DNA of 42,549 nucleotides from Oscillospiraceae bacterium (lineage in GTDB: Bacteria; Bacillota; Clostridia; Oscillospirales; Ruminococcaceae): contig JAFZDX010000003.1 of the NCBI GenBank assembly GCA_017560985.1, positions 1-42,549 on the forward strand, given 5' to 3'. The position numbers and the translations under genes are program-made. This document shows positions 29,891-38,970 of the stretch, in pieces (position 1 is the stretch's first letter; each line of letters opens with the position of its first letter). Below the pieces are notes generated by a model. The model was not told where the DNA came from. It searched no databases and was given only the letters and a program-made list of their open reading frames with translations.

Positions 29891-30493
29891 TTAAATGTGA
29901 CTGTACATTTCTGTATCTGTGAAAATTGATTTTGCTTTCTGCCACAGCTCCACTGTTTTCAGCTTCACACGGAACTTATCTGTTTCATAAATAGTGCCGG
30001 TGGTATCTTCTTCGTACTCAGCACCTATTCCCAGGCTTATTTCGGGGTAAAGAATACACCACCAGTTTTTGCCCCGGCCTTCCCCCAGGCGTATTGTCAG
30101 CGCGGTGTATTGTCCCCGTGGTAAAATTTTTCCGTCTGCTTTTGTGGTGTCAAAATATATCTGTTCCACTGTGCATTGGCTGGTATAGCCCGCATCCAGA
30201 TTTTTCAGGGTGTTGTCGGTCACCTGCTGTATATATTCCAGGCTGTCCTGGGTTTTCTTTACGGCTTGGTCAAAATTTTCCACATCGCAGTAAATTGCAG
30301 GCCACAGCTTTTCAGTGGCTTGCTTTACCTGTGTTTTTATATGTTGATTTAATGCGCTGTCATCCCGGGCAATAATGTGCAGTCGCAGTGTGCTGTTTCT
30401 TATGGCAGCGGCCTGTCTGTCGCTGTCCAGAACAAACACAAAAAACAGACACAGCAGCAGAGACGCCAGTATACTCAATTCGCTTTTTTTCAT
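29891..30493 (-). CDS. spoIIR: Stage II sporulation protein R
   Basis: A 200-residue exported protein that, in Bacillus, is made in the forespore under sigma-F and signals across the membrane to SpoIIGA so that pro-sigma-E is cleaved in the mother cell. An N-terminal hydrophobic segment (7-22) precedes LRLHIIARDDSALNQHIKTQV, and the C-terminal half has LPRGQYTALTIRLGEGRGKNWWC, both family signatures. The tail beyond YPEISLG is longer and divergent. AAGGAG lies before ATG. It is strong evidence that the lineage sporulates or recently did. Confidence 0.93.
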   Translation of the reverse strand: MKKSELSILASLLLCLFFVFVLDSDRQAAAIRNSTLRLHIIARDDSALNQHIKTQVKQATEKLWPAIYCDVENFDQAVKKTQDSLEYIQQVTDNTLKNLDAGYTSQCTVEQIYFDTTKADGKILPRGQYTALTIRLGEGRGKNWWCILYPEISLGIGAEYEEDTTGTIYETDKFRVKLKTVELWQKAKSIFTDTEMYSHI

Positions 30494-30646
30494 AAAAACT
30501 CCTTGTTTTCAGGGTGTAGTGATTGTAGCATTGGTAAAATTTTCCCAGTTATGCACAAAAAACATTGCAAAATTTTCTTTGTTATGGTATCTTTTAACAG
30601 AACTTTAAAAATCCCGATTTTCCCAGAAAAATAAAGGAAAAATGTG

Positions 30647-30675
30647 TTGACACACAGGGGTTGTTATGGTATAAT
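30647..30675 (+). promoter_or_regulatory. Full-consensus promoter of the infC operon
   Basis: TTGACA (30647-30652), exactly 17 bp, TATAAT (30670-30675), plus TGG just before the -10 box (extended -10). Both hexamers are perfect. The 150 bases between this and spoIIR hold no gene. Confidence 0.95.
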
Positions 30676-30681
30676 CTTTTA

Positions 30682-30855
30682 CGCAATAAAGTAGCAACAG
30701 CATGTGCTCACCTTGTCCTGCAACAGAGCGGGCGGGTCAATATTCAGAGTATACGGGGGACAAAAAGCGCTCTCCGCAAACTTATGTTTATTTAGCACGG
30801 GCTGTATGCTCGTGCTTTTTTAAATTTGCTTATATAAAAATGGAGGTGCTTTATC
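30682..30855 (+). ncRNA. infC-rpmI-rplT leader RNA with attenuator (L20-leader type)
   Basis: About 170 untranslated bases separate the strong promoter from infC. They include G/C-rich segments (GCGGGCGGG, GCGCTCTCCGC) and, near the end, a terminator hairpin, AGCACGGGC (30794-30802) pairing with GCTCGTGCT (30808-30816), then TTTTTT, ahead of the infC ribosome binding site. Firmicute infC operons are known to carry L20-binding leaders that attenuate transcription; this one fits in place and plan. I could not fold it fully by eye, so the family assignment is inferred. Confidence 0.75.
30794..30822 (+). terminator. Attenuator terminator within the infC leader
   Basis: Nine-pair stem (30794-30802 with 30808-30816, one G-T pair), five-base loop, six T. 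It stops transcription before infC unless an alternative fold forms. Confidence 0.85.
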
Positions 30856-31374
30856 ATTAGTACAAAAAAAGAACTTGAAATCAATGAAGAAATCAGAGAC
30901 AAAGAAGTGAGAGTTATCGGCGCAGACGGCAGCCAGATGGGCATTATGTCTTCCAGCGCAGCACTCAAACTGGCAGAAGAAGCAAACCTTGACCTGGTTA
31001 AGATTGCTCCAACTGCAAACCCACCTGTATGCCGCGTTATGGACTACGGTAAATACCGTTTCGAACAGGCTAAAAAGGAAAAGGAAAACAGAAAGAACCA
31101 GAAAGTTGTAGAAACAAAAGAAGTTCGTCTGTCACTGAACATTGATACGAATGACTTTAACACAAAAGTAAATCAGGCAAACAAGTTCCTTAAAAACGGT
31201 GATAAAGTTAAAGCAAGCATCCGTTTCAGAGGTCGTGAAATGGCTCATTCCAAAGCAGGTCTTGATGTAATGGCACGTTTTGGTGAAGCTATTGAAGGCG
31301 GCGTTATTGAAAAACAGGCAAAGCTCGAAGGCAGAAGCATGCAGATGGTTATTGCCCCAGCAACAAAGAAATAA
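30856..31374 (+). CDS. infC: Translation initiation factor IF-3, ATT start
   Basis: A 172-residue protein that binds the 30S subunit and checks the initiator codon. The N-domain starts LEINEEIRDKEVRVIGADGSQMG, with the LDLVKIAPTANPPVCRVMDYGKY block, then the C-domain KEVRLSLNID and KASIRFRGREMAH. ATT at 30856 is taken as the start because GGAGG (30842-30846) lies nine bases before it and the family sequence continues to that point; the only later start options (GTG 30907) cut conserved residues. AUU starts are typical of infC and let IF-3 limit its own synthesis. Confidence 0.95.
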   Translation: MSTKKELEINEEIRDKEVRVIGADGSQMGIMSSSAALKLAEEANLDLVKIAPTANPPVCRVMDYGKYRFEQAKKEKENRKNQKVVETKEVRLSLNIDTNDFNTKVNQANKFLKNGDKVKASIRFRGREMAHSKAGLDVMARFGEAIEGGVIEKQAKLEGRSMQMVIAPATKK

Positions 31375-31392
31375 ACAGGAGGATTTTATCCA

Positions 31393-31593
31393 ATGAAGTA
31401 CAAAATTAAAACACACACAGGCGCTAAAAAAAGATTTAAGCTGACAAAAAACGGCAAAATCAAAAGAGGTAAAGCTTTTAGAAGCCATATTCTGACAAAA
31501 ATGTCAACTAAGAGAAAAAGAAACCTTAGAAAAGGTGGCTACACAGATAAAACAAACACAGCTACAATCAAAAAGCTGCTGCCATACGCTTAA
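31393..31593 (+). CDS. rpmI: 50S ribosomal protein L35
   Basis: A 66-residue, very basic protein with the L35 signature [22 protein letters not shown] and the C-terminal [13 protein letters not shown]. It sits between infC and rplT in the standard order. AGGAGG lies just upstream. It is part of the large ribosomal subunit. Confidence 0.97.
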   Translation: MKYKIKTHTGAKKRFKLTKNGKIKRGKAFRSHILTKMSTKRKRNLRKGGYTDKTNTATIKKLLPYA

Positions 31594-31642
31594 TTTGTGT
31601 AAATTTGTTAACTAAGATTGATATTAAAGGAGAAAGAATAGA

Positions 31643-31996
31643 ATGGCTCGTATTAAAGGCGCGATGATGACTCGCAAAAGAAGAAATAAAACACTGAAAC
31701 TCGCTAAAGGCTATTATGGTGCAAAATCCAAACACTTCAAAATGGCTAAACAGCAGGTTATGAAAAGCGGTAACTACGCTTTCGCTGGCAGAAAACAGAA
31801 AAAGAGAGATTTCCGCAGACTGTGGATCACACGTATCTCCGCTGCAGTTAAAATGCACGGCATGAACTACTCCACATTCATGAACGGCCTGAAAAAAGCA
31901 GGTGTTACACTGAACAGAAAAATGCTGTCTGAAATGGCTATCCATGATGCAGCTGCATTCGCTTCACTGGTAGAAGTAGCAAAAAAAGCTCTGTAA
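31643..31996 (+). CDS. rplT: 50S ribosomal protein L20
   Basis: A 117-residue 23S rRNA-binding protein needed for early 50S assembly: [29 protein letters not shown] at the basic N-terminus, then [16 protein letters not shown] and the C-terminal globular domain. The first residues replace the usual RVKRGVxARRRHKK with [15 protein letters not shown]20 is the likely repressor acting on the leader of this operon. AAAGGAGAAAG precedes ATG 31643. Confidence 0.97.
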   Translation: MARIKGAMMTRKRRNKTLKLAKGYYGAKSKHFKMAKQQVMKSGNYAFAGRKQKKRDFRRLWITRISAAVKMHGMNYSTFMNGLKKAGVTLNRKMLSEMAIHDAAAFASLVEVAKKAL

Positions 31997-32007
31997 TATA
32001 TTAAATC

Positions 32008-32036
32008 ACGCCTTGGCACAAAACGTGTCAGGGCGT
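32008..32036 (+). repeat. Hairpin after rplT
   Basis: A 12-pair stem with G-U pairs (32008-32019 with 32025-32036) without a T-tract. It is probably a 3'-end stabiliser placed before the true terminator. Confidence 0.6.
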
Positions 32037-32050
32037 AATTCGCGTTATAA

Positions 32051-32075
32051 ACCCCTTTTTCCAAGGGGCTTTTTG
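32051..32075 (+). terminator. Intrinsic terminator of the infC-rpmI-rplT operon
   Basis: CCCCTT (32052-32057) pairs with AAGGGG (32063-32068), then CTTTTTGG. Confidence 0.85.
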
Positions 32076-32229
32076 GCGTGTTTGCGGTTTGTCCACAGGG
32101 ATAAACCGCAGATATATTGTACATAATTCTTTATATATAAGGCTTTTTTACTTACAGAAAATCGCTGCTTTGGGCAAAATTTTTTACCATCAGATAAAAG
32201 ATTTTGCCGGGCGCAGAAAGGTAAAAAAT

Positions 32230-32994
32230 ATGATTAATCTTATCGAAAGCAAGGATAACCCAAAAATCAAGAATGCACTGAAAATTGCAAACGATGCGTC
32301 ATACCGCAGAAAGAATGGTGTGTTTTTTGCAGCCACTTCAAAAGTAGTGCTGGATATTATCGATGCAGGTTTTGCTCATCAGGCGGTGTTTGTGCTGGCA
32401 GATGAATACGAAAAATTTGCAGACAGACTGCCGGACAAAAACGTGTACACAGTGTCACAGCCGGTGGCAGACAAGCTCAGCGAAGGCAAGACAGAAGACG
32501 GTATGTGGGCTGTTTTTGAAATGAAAACAGCAGATGAGGATGCCATTTTCACAGCAGACAAACTGCTGGTATTACAGGATGTGCAGGACCCAAACAATAT
32601 GGGCGCCATTATGCGCACAGCCCTGGGCTTTGGTTATGACAATGTGGTGGTATCAGCCAGATGTGCTGATGTTTATTCACGCAAGGTTATCCGCACATCA
32701 ATGACTGCCAGTGTAAAGGTAAACGTGCTGAAAGTGGCAGATATGGTGGCTTTCACACAGAAACTGAATGAAAAAGGCTTTACCACAGTGGCCGCCTGTC
32801 TGGACGGTGCCAGCGACCTGGGTACAGTGAAAACCAGCCTGCCTGTGGCACTTTACATAGGCAATGAAGGCCAGGGCCTGTCAGATGATGTGATTGAAAA
32901 CTGTAAAATCAGACTGAAAATTCCGATGAGCGACAGAATTGAATCACTGAATGCCGCAGTTTCTGCCGCTGTACTTATGTGGGAGCTGAGATAA
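32230..32994 (+). CDS. TrmH/SpoU-family RNA 2'-O-methyltransferase
   Basis: A 254-residue SPOUT enzyme that moves a methyl group from S-adenosylmethionine to a ribose 2'-OH in rRNA or tRNA. The N-terminal substrate-binding part (SKDNPKIKNALKIANDASYRRKNGVFF) is followed by the three knot motifs: DPNNMGAIMRTALGFG, YIGNEGQGLSDDV and IPMSDRIESLNAAVSAAVLMWE. The precise RNA target is not clear. ATG 32230 is placed by AAAGG eight bases upstream; the frame extends further 5' but without homology. It overlaps dprA by one base (TAATG). Confidence 0.92.
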   Translation: MINLIESKDNPKIKNALKIANDASYRRKNGVFFAATSKVVLDIIDAGFAHQAVFVLADEYEKFADRLPDKNVYTVSQPVADKLSEGKTEDGMWAVFEMKTADEDAIFTADKLLVLQDVQDPNNMGAIMRTALGFGYDNVVVSARCADVYSRKVIRTSMTASVKVNVLKVADMVAFTQKLNEKGFTTVAACLDGASDLGTVKTSLPVALYIGNEGQGLSDDVIENCKIRLKIPMSDRIESLNAAVSAAVLMWELR

Positions 32995-34082
32995 TGAAAC
33001 AGCTGTATGATATATGGTTTAGCCATATAATGGGTGTAAACTGCACCAATGGCCAGCAGGTTGCCGCCTGTGGGCTGGGACCGCGGTTTTTCTACAACTG
33101 CCGCAGTGACCTGAAACAGTTCAACCTGTTTACTGAAAGGCAGATGGAAGCAGCTGCAAAAACATCAATAGAAGATGTGCAGAAGATATATGAAGTTCAT
33201 CTGGAAAACAGAATAAAGTCTGTGAATTACTGCGATGCAGACTTTCCTCGCAGGCTGAAAGAAATCCCAAATGCACCACTGGTGCTGTTTTACAAAGGTG
33301 ATTTGTCACTGCTGGATGCCGACTGTACCGTGGGCATCATAGGCAGCCGCCGCTGTACTGCAGAAGGCGAAAAAGCCTGCAGTATGATCAGCGAAGATGT
33401 GGCGAAGGCCGGGGCGGTGGTTATCAGTGGTCTGGCACAGGGTGTGGACAGCATTGCCCACAAAAGCTGTGTTTCCGCCGGTGGTAGGACTGTGGCTTTT
33501 CTGGGCACACCGCTGGATGAATATTTTCCGAAAACAAACAAGAATTTTCAGGACAAACTGTGCGATGAACATCTGGTAGTCAGTGAATACCACTGCACTT
33601 ATCCATATTACAGCGCAAACTTTATATACAGAAACAGACTTATAGCTGCTGCCTCTGATGCACTGTGCGTGGTGCAGGCAAAGGAAAGAAGCGGCAGCCT
33701 TGCCACTGTAAACAGGGCAAAGGAATATGACAAACCGGTGTTTGCACTGCCGGGCAGTATATTCAGCCCTGCATACACAGGGTCAAACAAACTGTTGGTG
33801 GAAGGCATAGCTTTTGCTGTTACCAAAGGTAGCCAGATACTGGATTATCTGGGTTTTACAGCAAAAGAAGAAACTCCACAGGCTGAAACATTGCCGGATT
33901 ATTCCGGACTGGACGAAACTGCAACAACAGTTTTACAGGTTATGGACGGGACTATGAATGCCAATATGATTATCCGTGCCAGCGGGCTGAAAGCAGCTGT
34001 TGTGAAAGCAACTCTTACCTCCCTTGAAATAGACGGCTGGGTACGGCGTACAGACAGTGGCGAATATATACGCACAAAATAA
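32994..34082 (+). CDS. dprA: DNA-processing protein DprA
   Basis: A 362-residue protein that loads RecA onto incoming single-stranded DNA during natural transformation and also occurs in non-competent Firmicutes. The Rossmann-like core has GIIGSRRCT (GSR at 117-119) and SGLAQGVDSIAH (145-156), then FLGTPLDEYFP, RNRLIAAASDALCVVQA and FALPGS. A C-terminal winged-helix of the DprA type follows (about 300-362). It is translationally coupled to the upstream methylase by a TAATG overlap and lies 45 bp ahead of topA, the common dprA-topA order. Confidence 0.94.
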   Translation: MKQLYDIWFSHIMGVNCTNGQQVAACGLGPRFFYNCRSDLKQFNLFTERQMEAAAKTSIEDVQKIYEVHLENRIKSVNYCDADFPRRLKEIPNAPLVLFYKGDLSLLDADCTVGIIGSRRCTAEGEKACSMISEDVAKAGAVVISGLAQGVDSIAHKSCVSAGGRTVAFLGTPLDEYFPKTNKNFQDKLCDEHLVVSEYHCTYPYYSANFIYRNRLIAAASDALCVVQAKERSGSLATVNRAKEYDKPVFALPGSIFSPAYTGSNKLLVEGIAFAVTKGSQILDYLGFTAKEETPQAETLPDYSGLDETATTVLQVMDGTMNANMIIRASGLKAAVVKATLTSLEIDGWVRRTDSGEYIRTK

Positions 34083-34127
34083 GCATACTTTAATGGCGAA
34101 AGCCATTTTGAATACAAGGAGAAAGAT

Positions 34128-36242
34128 ATGTCAAATCTTGTTATTGTGGAATCACCTGCAAAAGCAAAGACAATTAAAAAATATCTTGGTGAAAACTATA
34201 ATGTTATCGCATCAATGGGTCATATCCGCGACCTGCCAAAAGGCCAGATTGCCATTGATTTTGATAACAATTTCAAACCAAGATATATAAATATTCCAGG
34301 TAAAAGCAAACTTATCAAAGAACTGAAAGAACTGGCTGCAGCCAGCGATATGGTTTATCTGGCAACTGACCCGGACCGTGAAGGTGAAGCTATTTCCTGG
34401 CATCTGGCACATATCCTGAAGCTGGATACACAGCAGCAGAACCGTGTTACCTTTGGTGAAATCACCAAAAAAGGTATTACAGACGGTATGGCCAACAAAC
34501 GCACCATTGATATGGACCTTATCAATGCACAGCAGGCCAGAAGAATCCTGGACAGAATTGTGGGTTACAAACTGTCACCATTCCTGTGGAAAAAGGTAAA
34601 AGGCGGCCTGTCCGCAGGCCGTGTGCAGTCAGTTGCGGTAAAACTGATTGTGGACAGACACAGAGAAATCCAGGCTTTTATACCACAGGAATACTGGAAC
34701 ATAGATGCAGTGCTGACACCAGCAGGTTCTGCAAAAAAATTCCGCGCCAGATACTGGGGTACAGATGGCAAAAAAGTAACTGTTGCAAACCAGCAGCAGG
34801 CTATGGAAATCAAAACAGAATGTGAACATTCTGAATTTATCATAGAAAAAATCACAAAAGGTGAAAGAAAACGAGTACCTGCACCACCATTCACTACATC
34901 CTCACTTCAGCAGGAAGCATCCCGCCGCCTGGGCTTTACAGCCAGCAGAACAATGCGTGCGGCACAGACCCTGTACGAAGGTGTGGAAGTGGCAGGTTTT
35001 GGCACACTGGGTCTTATCACCTATATGAGAACAGACTCACTGCGTATCTCTGACGAAGCATACTTTGCGGCAAAAGGCTATATTACCGAAAAATATGGCG
35101 ACAAATATGTTCCACCTTACCGCAGAAACTATAAATCAAAAAACAATGCACAGGATGCACACGAAGCAATCCGTCCTACAAACGTGAATATCACACCGGA
35201 AATTGCCTATGGCAGTCTGTCCGGTGATGTGGCAAAACTGTACAAACTTATCTGGGAACGCTTTACAGCCAGCCAGATGGCTGATTCCATCCAGGAAACT
35301 GTTTCAGTGGATATTTCCTGCCGTAACCACCTGTACAAAGCCACAGGCTACACTGTTCTTTTTGACGGTTTCACAGCACTGTACGAAGAGCAGACAGACG
35401 AAAAGAAAGAAAAGGAAACAGCACTTCCACCACTGGAAAAAGACACAAAACTGAAACTGCGCGAAATGGAGGCAGAACAGAAGTTCACACAGCCACCAAG
35501 CGAATACACAGAAGCCACACTTATCAAGGCTCTGGAAGAAAACGGCATCGGCCGCCCTTCCACATATGCGCCTATCATTTCTACAATCATCGACCGTGGC
35601 TATGTGGAACGCAGTGCGAAGAAACTGATTCCTACCGCACTGGGTATCACAGTAAATGATGTGCTGGCTGCCCAGTTTACTGACATTGTGGATATTAAAT
35701 TCTCCGCAAATATGGAAGACAACCTGGATAAAATCGAAGAAGGCAGCACAGAATGGACCCAGGTAATCAGGGAATTTTACGATATTTTCTCTGCTGACCT
35801 GGAAAAGGCAGAACAGGAAATGGATGGCCAGAAGGTAAAAGTGCCGGAAGTTATGACTGATGAAATCTGCGAAATCTGTGGCAAACCTATGGTTATCAAA
35901 ACGGGCCGCTATGGCAAGTTTATGGCTTGCAGTGGCTTCCCTGAATGTACCAACACAAAGAAAATTGTGAAGTATGCAAAAGGTGCTTGCCCAAAATGCG
36001 GTGGCAGAATCCTTCAGCTGACCAGCAAACGCGGCAGAGTTTTCTATGCCTGTGAAAACGGTACAGACTGTGGCTTTATGTCATGGGAAGAACCTACAGA
36101 TAAAAACTGCGAAGTTTGCGGCAGCACAATGTTTAAAAAATCAGCAAAAGGTGCACAGCCTCACTGTATAAAAGAAGGCTGTCCAAATGCCAGTGTGGCC
36201 CCACCAGCCACAAGAGGCAGAAAGAAAAAGACAGAAAAATAA
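34128..36242 (+). CDS. topA: DNA topoisomerase I
   Basis: A 704-residue type IA topoisomerase that relaxes negative supercoils. The Toprim domain starts VESPAKAKTIKKYLG and has ATDPDREGEAISWH; the catalytic Tyr299 is in LITYMRTDS; ENGIGRPSTYAPI lies in the later core. Three C4 zinc-finger modules end the protein (CEICGKPM...CSGFPEC, CPKCGG...CENGTDC, CEVCGS...CIKEGC), at about 583-700. AAGGAGAAAG precedes ATG 34128. It is followed at once by trmFO, the usual Firmicute order. Confidence 0.97.
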   Translation: MSNLVIVESPAKAKTIKKYLGENYNVIASMGHIRDLPKGQIAIDFDNNFKPRYINIPGKSKLIKELKELAAASDMVYLATDPDREGEAISWHLAHILKLDTQQQNRVTFGEITKKGITDGMANKRTIDMDLINAQQARRILDRIVGYKLSPFLWKKVKGGLSAGRVQSVAVKLIVDRHREIQAFIPQEYWNIDAVLTPAGSAKKFRARYWGTDGKKVTVANQQQAMEIKTECEHSEFIIEKITKGERKRVPAPPFTTSSLQQEASRRLGFTASRTMRAAQTLYEGVEVAGFGTLGLITYMRTDSLRISDEAYFAAKGYITEKYGDKYVPPYRRNYKSKNNAQDAHEAIRPTNVNITPEIAYGSLSGDVAKLYKLIWERFTASQMADSIQETVSVDISCRNHLYKATGYTVLFDGFTALYEEQTDEKKEKETALPPLEKDTKLKLREMEAEQKFTQPPSEYTEATLIKALEENGIGRPSTYAPIISTIIDRGYVERSAKKLIPTALGITVNDVLAAQFTDIVDIKFSANMEDNLDKIEEGSTEWTQVIREFYDIFSADLEKAEQEMDGQKVKVPEVMTDEICEICGKPMVIKTGRYGKFMACSGFPECTNTKKIVKYAKGACPKCGGRILQLTSKRGRVFYACENGTDCGFMSWEEPTDKNCEVCGSTMFKKSAKGAQPHCIKEGCPNASVAPPATRGRKKKTEK

Positions 36243-36243
36243 T

Positions 36244-37557
36244 ATGGAAAAAAGAGTAAAAATTCTTGGGGCAGGTCTTGCCGGCTGTGAAGCAGCATAT
36301 TTTCTGGCACAGCGTGGCGTACAGGTAACACTGTACGAACAGAAACCGGTAAAATTTTCCCCTGCACATAAAAATCAGAACTTTGCTGAACTTGTGTGTT
36401 CCAACAGCCTGAAAAGTATGAGAGAAGACTCCTGCCAGGGTATGCTGAAAAACGAAATGAAACATTTTGGTTCTATCGTTCTGGAAGCTGCCTATGAATG
36501 TGCAGTGCCTGCAGGCGGTGCATTGGCTGTGGACAGGGACATTTTCAGCGAAAAAATTACACAAAAAGTTAAAAATCATCCAAATATTAAAATTTGTTAT
36601 GAAGAAGTAACAGATATTGACACAGACCAGCTGACAATCGTTGCAACAGGTCCTCTTACAGAAGGTGCTTTGTACAGCAAAATCAAGGATATGTGCGGTG
36701 CGGGTATGTCTTTCTATGACGCCGCCGCACCTATCGTAATGGCAGACAGCATTGATATGAACAAAGTGTTTGCCGCCAGCCGTTACGGCAAAGGTGATGA
36801 CGACTATCTGAACTGCCCTTTCAACAAGGAAGAATACGAAGCATTTTATGATGCACTGGTAAATGCAGAACGTGCAGAACTGAAAAGTTTTGAAGACGAC
36901 CTGACAGTTTACGAAGGCTGTATGCCTGTTGAAGTTATGGCTGGCCGTGGTGCGGACACACTGCGCTATGGCCCTATGCGTCCGGTAGGTCTGCGTGATC
37001 CACGCACAGGTCACCGCCCTTGGGCAAATGTTCAGCTGCGCTGTGAAAACCGGGAAAAAACAATGTACAATCTGGTTGGCTTCCAGACAAACCTTAAATG
37101 GGGCGAACAGAAAAGAGTTTTCGGTATGATTCCGGGGCTTGAAAATGCACAGTTTGTGCGTTATGGTGTAATGCACCGCAACAGCTTTATCAATTCACCG
37201 GTTGTGCTGAATAACACACTGAACCTGAAAGAATACCCAAATGTGTATTTTGCAGGCCAGATTACAGGTATGGAAGGCTATACAGAAAGCAGTATGTGTG
37301 GTCTGCTGGCAGGCTATTTTGTATGGTGCAGACTGAACGAAACACAGCCACAGATTCCAGCCCTGACAACCATCAGCGGCGCACTGCTGAATTACATTAC
37401 CACACCTAACAAAGACTTCCAGCCAATGGGTGCAAATATGGGTATCCTGCCACCGCTGGAAAATCATATCCGTGACAAACGTGAAAGATATATGGCACTG
37501 TCCGTTAGAGGCAAGGCTGCAATCGAAGAGATAGACCTGACTGTTCAGGAGGTTTAA
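36244..37557 (+). CDS. trmFO: Folate/FAD-dependent tRNA m5U54 methyltransferase
   Basis: A 437-residue flavoprotein that makes ribothymidine at tRNA position 54 using methylene-tetrahydrofolate and FADH2. The FAD loop ILGAGLAGCEAAYFLA is at the N-terminus; FAELVCSNSLKS, then ALAVDRDIF, YEGCMPVE and GRGADTLRYGPMRPVGL are typical TrmFO blocks. Start at ATG 36244 is two bases after the topA stop, so translation is coupled; no better site exists. The C-terminal QPMGANMGILPPL region is conserved. It ends one base before the next gene's ATG. Confidence 0.96.
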   Translation: MEKRVKILGAGLAGCEAAYFLAQRGVQVTLYEQKPVKFSPAHKNQNFAELVCSNSLKSMREDSCQGMLKNEMKHFGSIVLEAAYECAVPAGGALAVDRDIFSEKITQKVKNHPNIKICYEEVTDIDTDQLTIVATGPLTEGALYSKIKDMCGAGMSFYDAAAPIVMADSIDMNKVFAASRYGKGDDDYLNCPFNKEEYEAFYDALVNAERAELKSFEDDLTVYEGCMPVEVMAGRGADTLRYGPMRPVGLRDPRTGHRPWANVQLRCENREKTMYNLVGFQTNLKWGEQKRVFGMIPGLENAQFVRYGVMHRNSFINSPVVLNNTLNLKEYPNVYFAGQITGMEGYTESSMCGLLAGYFVWCRLNETQPQIPALTTISGALLNYITTPNKDFQPMGANMGILPPLENHIRDKRERYMALSVRGKAAIEEIDLTVQEV

Positions 37558-37917
37558 ATGAGCAGAAGAAATTTGCCTAATGGCAGCGGTGATTCAGTTA
37601 TTGGCGCCGGTATTTCAGTACTGTTTATACTGTTCTGGCTTTATACCGCTTTCAGAGGCGGTGCACCGGTAATATTTTATATAGTTGGTGCTTTTTGCCT
37701 TTATACATCGCTGAAAGGTTTTGCACAGCGGTATACAGCTTACAGACAAAGAAAAAACAATCCTGATTTCTACGAGTACACTGAATACAGAAACACAGGT
37801 TATGACAGCGCACCACGCCATATTGATGCAGGCGATGTACGCTATTGCCCATACTGTGGTGGTAAAGTACAGCAAGACTATGCTTACTGCCCATATTGCG
37901 GCAGCAAATTATATTGA
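37558..37917 (+). CDS. Small membrane protein with C-terminal zinc ribbon
   Basis: A 119-residue protein: two predicted membrane spans (about 14-32 and 36-54), a basic and tyrosine-rich linker, and a C-terminal zinc ribbon with two CPYCG knuckles (about 97-101 and 111-115). I do not know its function. The ATG directly follows the trmFO stop, with AGGAGG inside the end of trmFO, so it is part of that operon. Such ribbon-tailed membrane proteins are common in Clostridia without an assigned role. Confidence 0.8.
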   Translation: MSRRNLPNGSGDSVIGAGISVLFILFWLYTAFRGGAPVIFYIVGAFCLYTSLKGFAQRYTAYRQRKNNPDFYEYTEYRNTGYDSAPRHIDAGDVRYCPYCGGKVQQDYAYCPYCGSKLY

Positions 37918-37962
37918 TAATCAACTTATTTACATAACTCTCTATTGAAAGGAGAAACTGAA

Positions 37963-38970
37963 ATGAAAATTATTCTCGACGCATTTGGTGGCGACCACGC
38001 TCCACTTCAGCCACTTAAAGGTGCAGCTGATGCTGTAAAAGAACTGGGTGTTGAAATCCTGGCAGTTGGCGATATTGCAAAAATGGAAGCTTGCTGTAAA
38101 GAAAACAACATTGACCTGGCAGGTATCACATTCAAACAGGCAGATGATATTTTTGATATTCACGAAGACCCAATGTCTATCGTAAAGAAAAGAACAACTA
38201 CATCTCTTTACGTAGCTTTCAAAGCACTGGCAGATGGCGAAGGTGATGCAATGGTTTCCGGCGGTTCATCAGGTGCTGTTCTTATGGGGTCTACATTCAT
38301 CGTAAAAAGACTTAAAGGCTGTAAACGCCCTGCCCTGGGTGCAGTTGTGCCAGGTGCACACCCAGAAGGTTTTATGCTGATTGACAGCGGTGCAAACAAC
38401 GAAGTAAGACCGGAAATGCTGGACCAGTTTGCAGTTATGGGTTCTGTTTATATGGAAAAAGTTATGGGCAGAACAAATGCCCGTGTTGGTCTGCTGAACA
38501 ATGGTGCAGAAGAAACAAAAGGCCCTGAAATTCAGCGTACAGCCCACGCACTTATGGCTGCAAACCCACATATCAATTTTGTAGGCAACATTGAAGGCCG
38601 TGATGTTCTGCTGGACCACTGTGACGTACTGGTTGCAGACGGTTTCTCCGGCAATATTGCACTGAAATCTGTTGAAGGCTGTGCAGGTTTTATGTACGGC
38701 ATGATGAAAACAATGTTTAAAACAAGCCTGAAAACAAAGATTGCCGCACTTCTGCTGAAAGATCAGCTGGGTGCATTCAAATCAAAAATGGACTACCGTT
38801 TCTATGGCGGCGGTGTTGTAATGGGTGTAAACAAACCTGTTATCAAAGCTCACGGTGCATCTGATGCATTGGCATTCAAAAATGTTATCAGACAGGCTAA
38901 ACTCTGTGCAGAATTTAACGTACCTGGCATTGTTGCAGAAAAACTTGCCAGCCTGGAGGAAAAAGAATAA
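37963..38970 (+). CDS. plsX: Phosphate acyltransferase PlsX
   Basis: A 335-residue enzyme that turns acyl-ACP and phosphate into acyl-phosphate for the PlsY route to phosphatidic acid. Typical blocks: ILDAFGGDHAPLQPLKGA, SIVKKRTTTSLYVAFKAL, VSGGSSGAVLMG, GLLNNGAEETKGPEIQ, NFVGNIEGRDVL and ADGFSGNIALKS. ATG 37963 is set by GGAG at 37951-37954; an in-frame ATG 18 bases upstream overlaps that site. Its stop overlaps the rnc start by one base. The acpP gene often found between plsX and rnc is absent here. Confidence 0.96.
   Translation: MKIILDAFGGDHAPLQPLKGAADAVKELGVEILAVGDIAKMEACCKENNIDLAGITFKQADDIFDIHEDPMSIVKKRTTTSLYVAFKALADGEGDAMVSGGSSGAVLMGSTFIVKRLKGCKRPALGAVVPGAHPEGFMLIDSGANNEVRPEMLDQFAVMGSVYMEKVMGRTNARVGLLNNGAEETKGPEIQRTAHALMAANPHINFVGNIEGRDVLLDHCDVLVADGFSGNIALKSVEGCAGFMYGMMKTMFKTSLKTKIAALLLKDQLGAFKSKMDYRFYGGGVVMGVNKPVIKAHGASDALAFKNVIRQAKLCAEFNVPGIVAEKLASLEEKE

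Noticed and set aside
36133..37176. A 347-codon open frame antisense to topA/trmFO
   Set aside because: It is a shadow of trmFO with a cysteine-, histidine- and phenylalanine-rich sequence typical of antisense frames, and has no start signal. The plus-strand genes are unmistakable.
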